Source of the DNA: Thiodiazotropha sp040507245
Lineage (GTDB): Bacteria > Pseudomonadota > Gammaproteobacteria > Chromatiales > Chromatiaceae
Assembly: GCA_040507245.1 (NCBI GenBank)
Contig: JBEVVH010000209.1
Span: 1-5,797 of the forward strand
Length of the DNA: 5,797 nt
Reading direction: 5' to 3'
Shown here: piece by piece, positions 5,726 through 5,797 of the stretch
How positions within the stretch are numbered: position 1 is the first letter of the stretch
Layout of the letters: the number at the start of each line of letters is the position of its first letter
Notes under the pieces: model-generated
Databases searched by the model: none
What the model saw: only the letters and a program-made list of their open reading frames with translations
Told to the model about the DNA's origin: nothing
Translations under genes and position numbers: made by a program

Positions 5726-5797
5726 ATGAAAGATTTTGGGACATCCAAGTCCACCAAAATCGATTCGATCTTTGACAGCCTATTAGTGCCCCGGTCG
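5726..5797 (+). CDS. Possible start of an unidentified gene, cut by the window edge
   Basis: An ATG at 5726 opens a frame of 24 codons (MKDFGTSKSTKIDSIFDSLL, then VPRS) with no stop before the window ends. The upstream in-frame stop is at 5702-5704. The composition is protein-like, but no ribosome-binding site is convincing (only GCGAG about 11 bases upstream), and 24 residues are too few to identify. Its position after the terminator fits a new transcription unit. Confidence 0.3.
   Translation, partial: MKDFGTSKSTKIDSIFDSLLVPRS

Overview
The window is about 5.8 kb of moderately GC-rich DNA. Every confident gene lies on the plus strand except a transposase fragment at the extreme left. An outer-membrane TonB-dependent receptor, a dCache-HAMP sensor and a sigma-54-like promoter point to a Gram-negative proteobacterium. 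A gammaproteobacterium is my best guess, by inference only, because there is no rRNA or other phylogenetic marker.

Layout. Positions 1-72 are AT-rich and look like the end of an IS630-family insertion sequence. The first ten codons of its transposase (MEKIDARTLT) read leftward out of the window from 30. The IS appears to have inserted into a dCache-HAMP membrane sensor gene. Only the 3' part of that gene survives (73-720): the membrane-proximal half of the sensor domain, the second transmembrane helix and HAMP, with no output domain. Next, 57 nt on, comes a soluble PATAN/DUF4388-like protein (778-1389), probably the former signalling partner. Then come a CorA-family divalent cation channel (1510-2475) and, 40 nt later, a secreted protein with an HExxH zinc-protease motif, resembling DUF922 (2516-3163). 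After a 173-nt regulatory region comes a 752-aa TonB-dependent receptor (3337-5595), closed by a strong hairpin. The last 143 nt hold little apart from a possible gene start at 5726 that runs off the window.

The most interesting non-coding part is 3164-3336. It has a good -24/-12 (sigma-54) promoter match at 3275-3290, preceded by an exact IHF consensus at 3257-3269 and a perfect 12-bp palindrome at 3187-3198. The palindrome lies about 100 bp upstream of the inferred transcription start, where an enhancer-binding protein would sit. I see no Fur box and no cobalamin riboswitch, so this receptor may be controlled by an activator rather than by iron or B12.

The genes do not form one obvious pathway. 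There are two themes: a broken sensory pair on the left, and envelope or transport functions (cation channel, secreted metalloprotease, outer-membrane receptor) on the right. I see no CRISPR array, tRNA, rRNA or complete mobile element, and no convincing wholly new multi-gene system.
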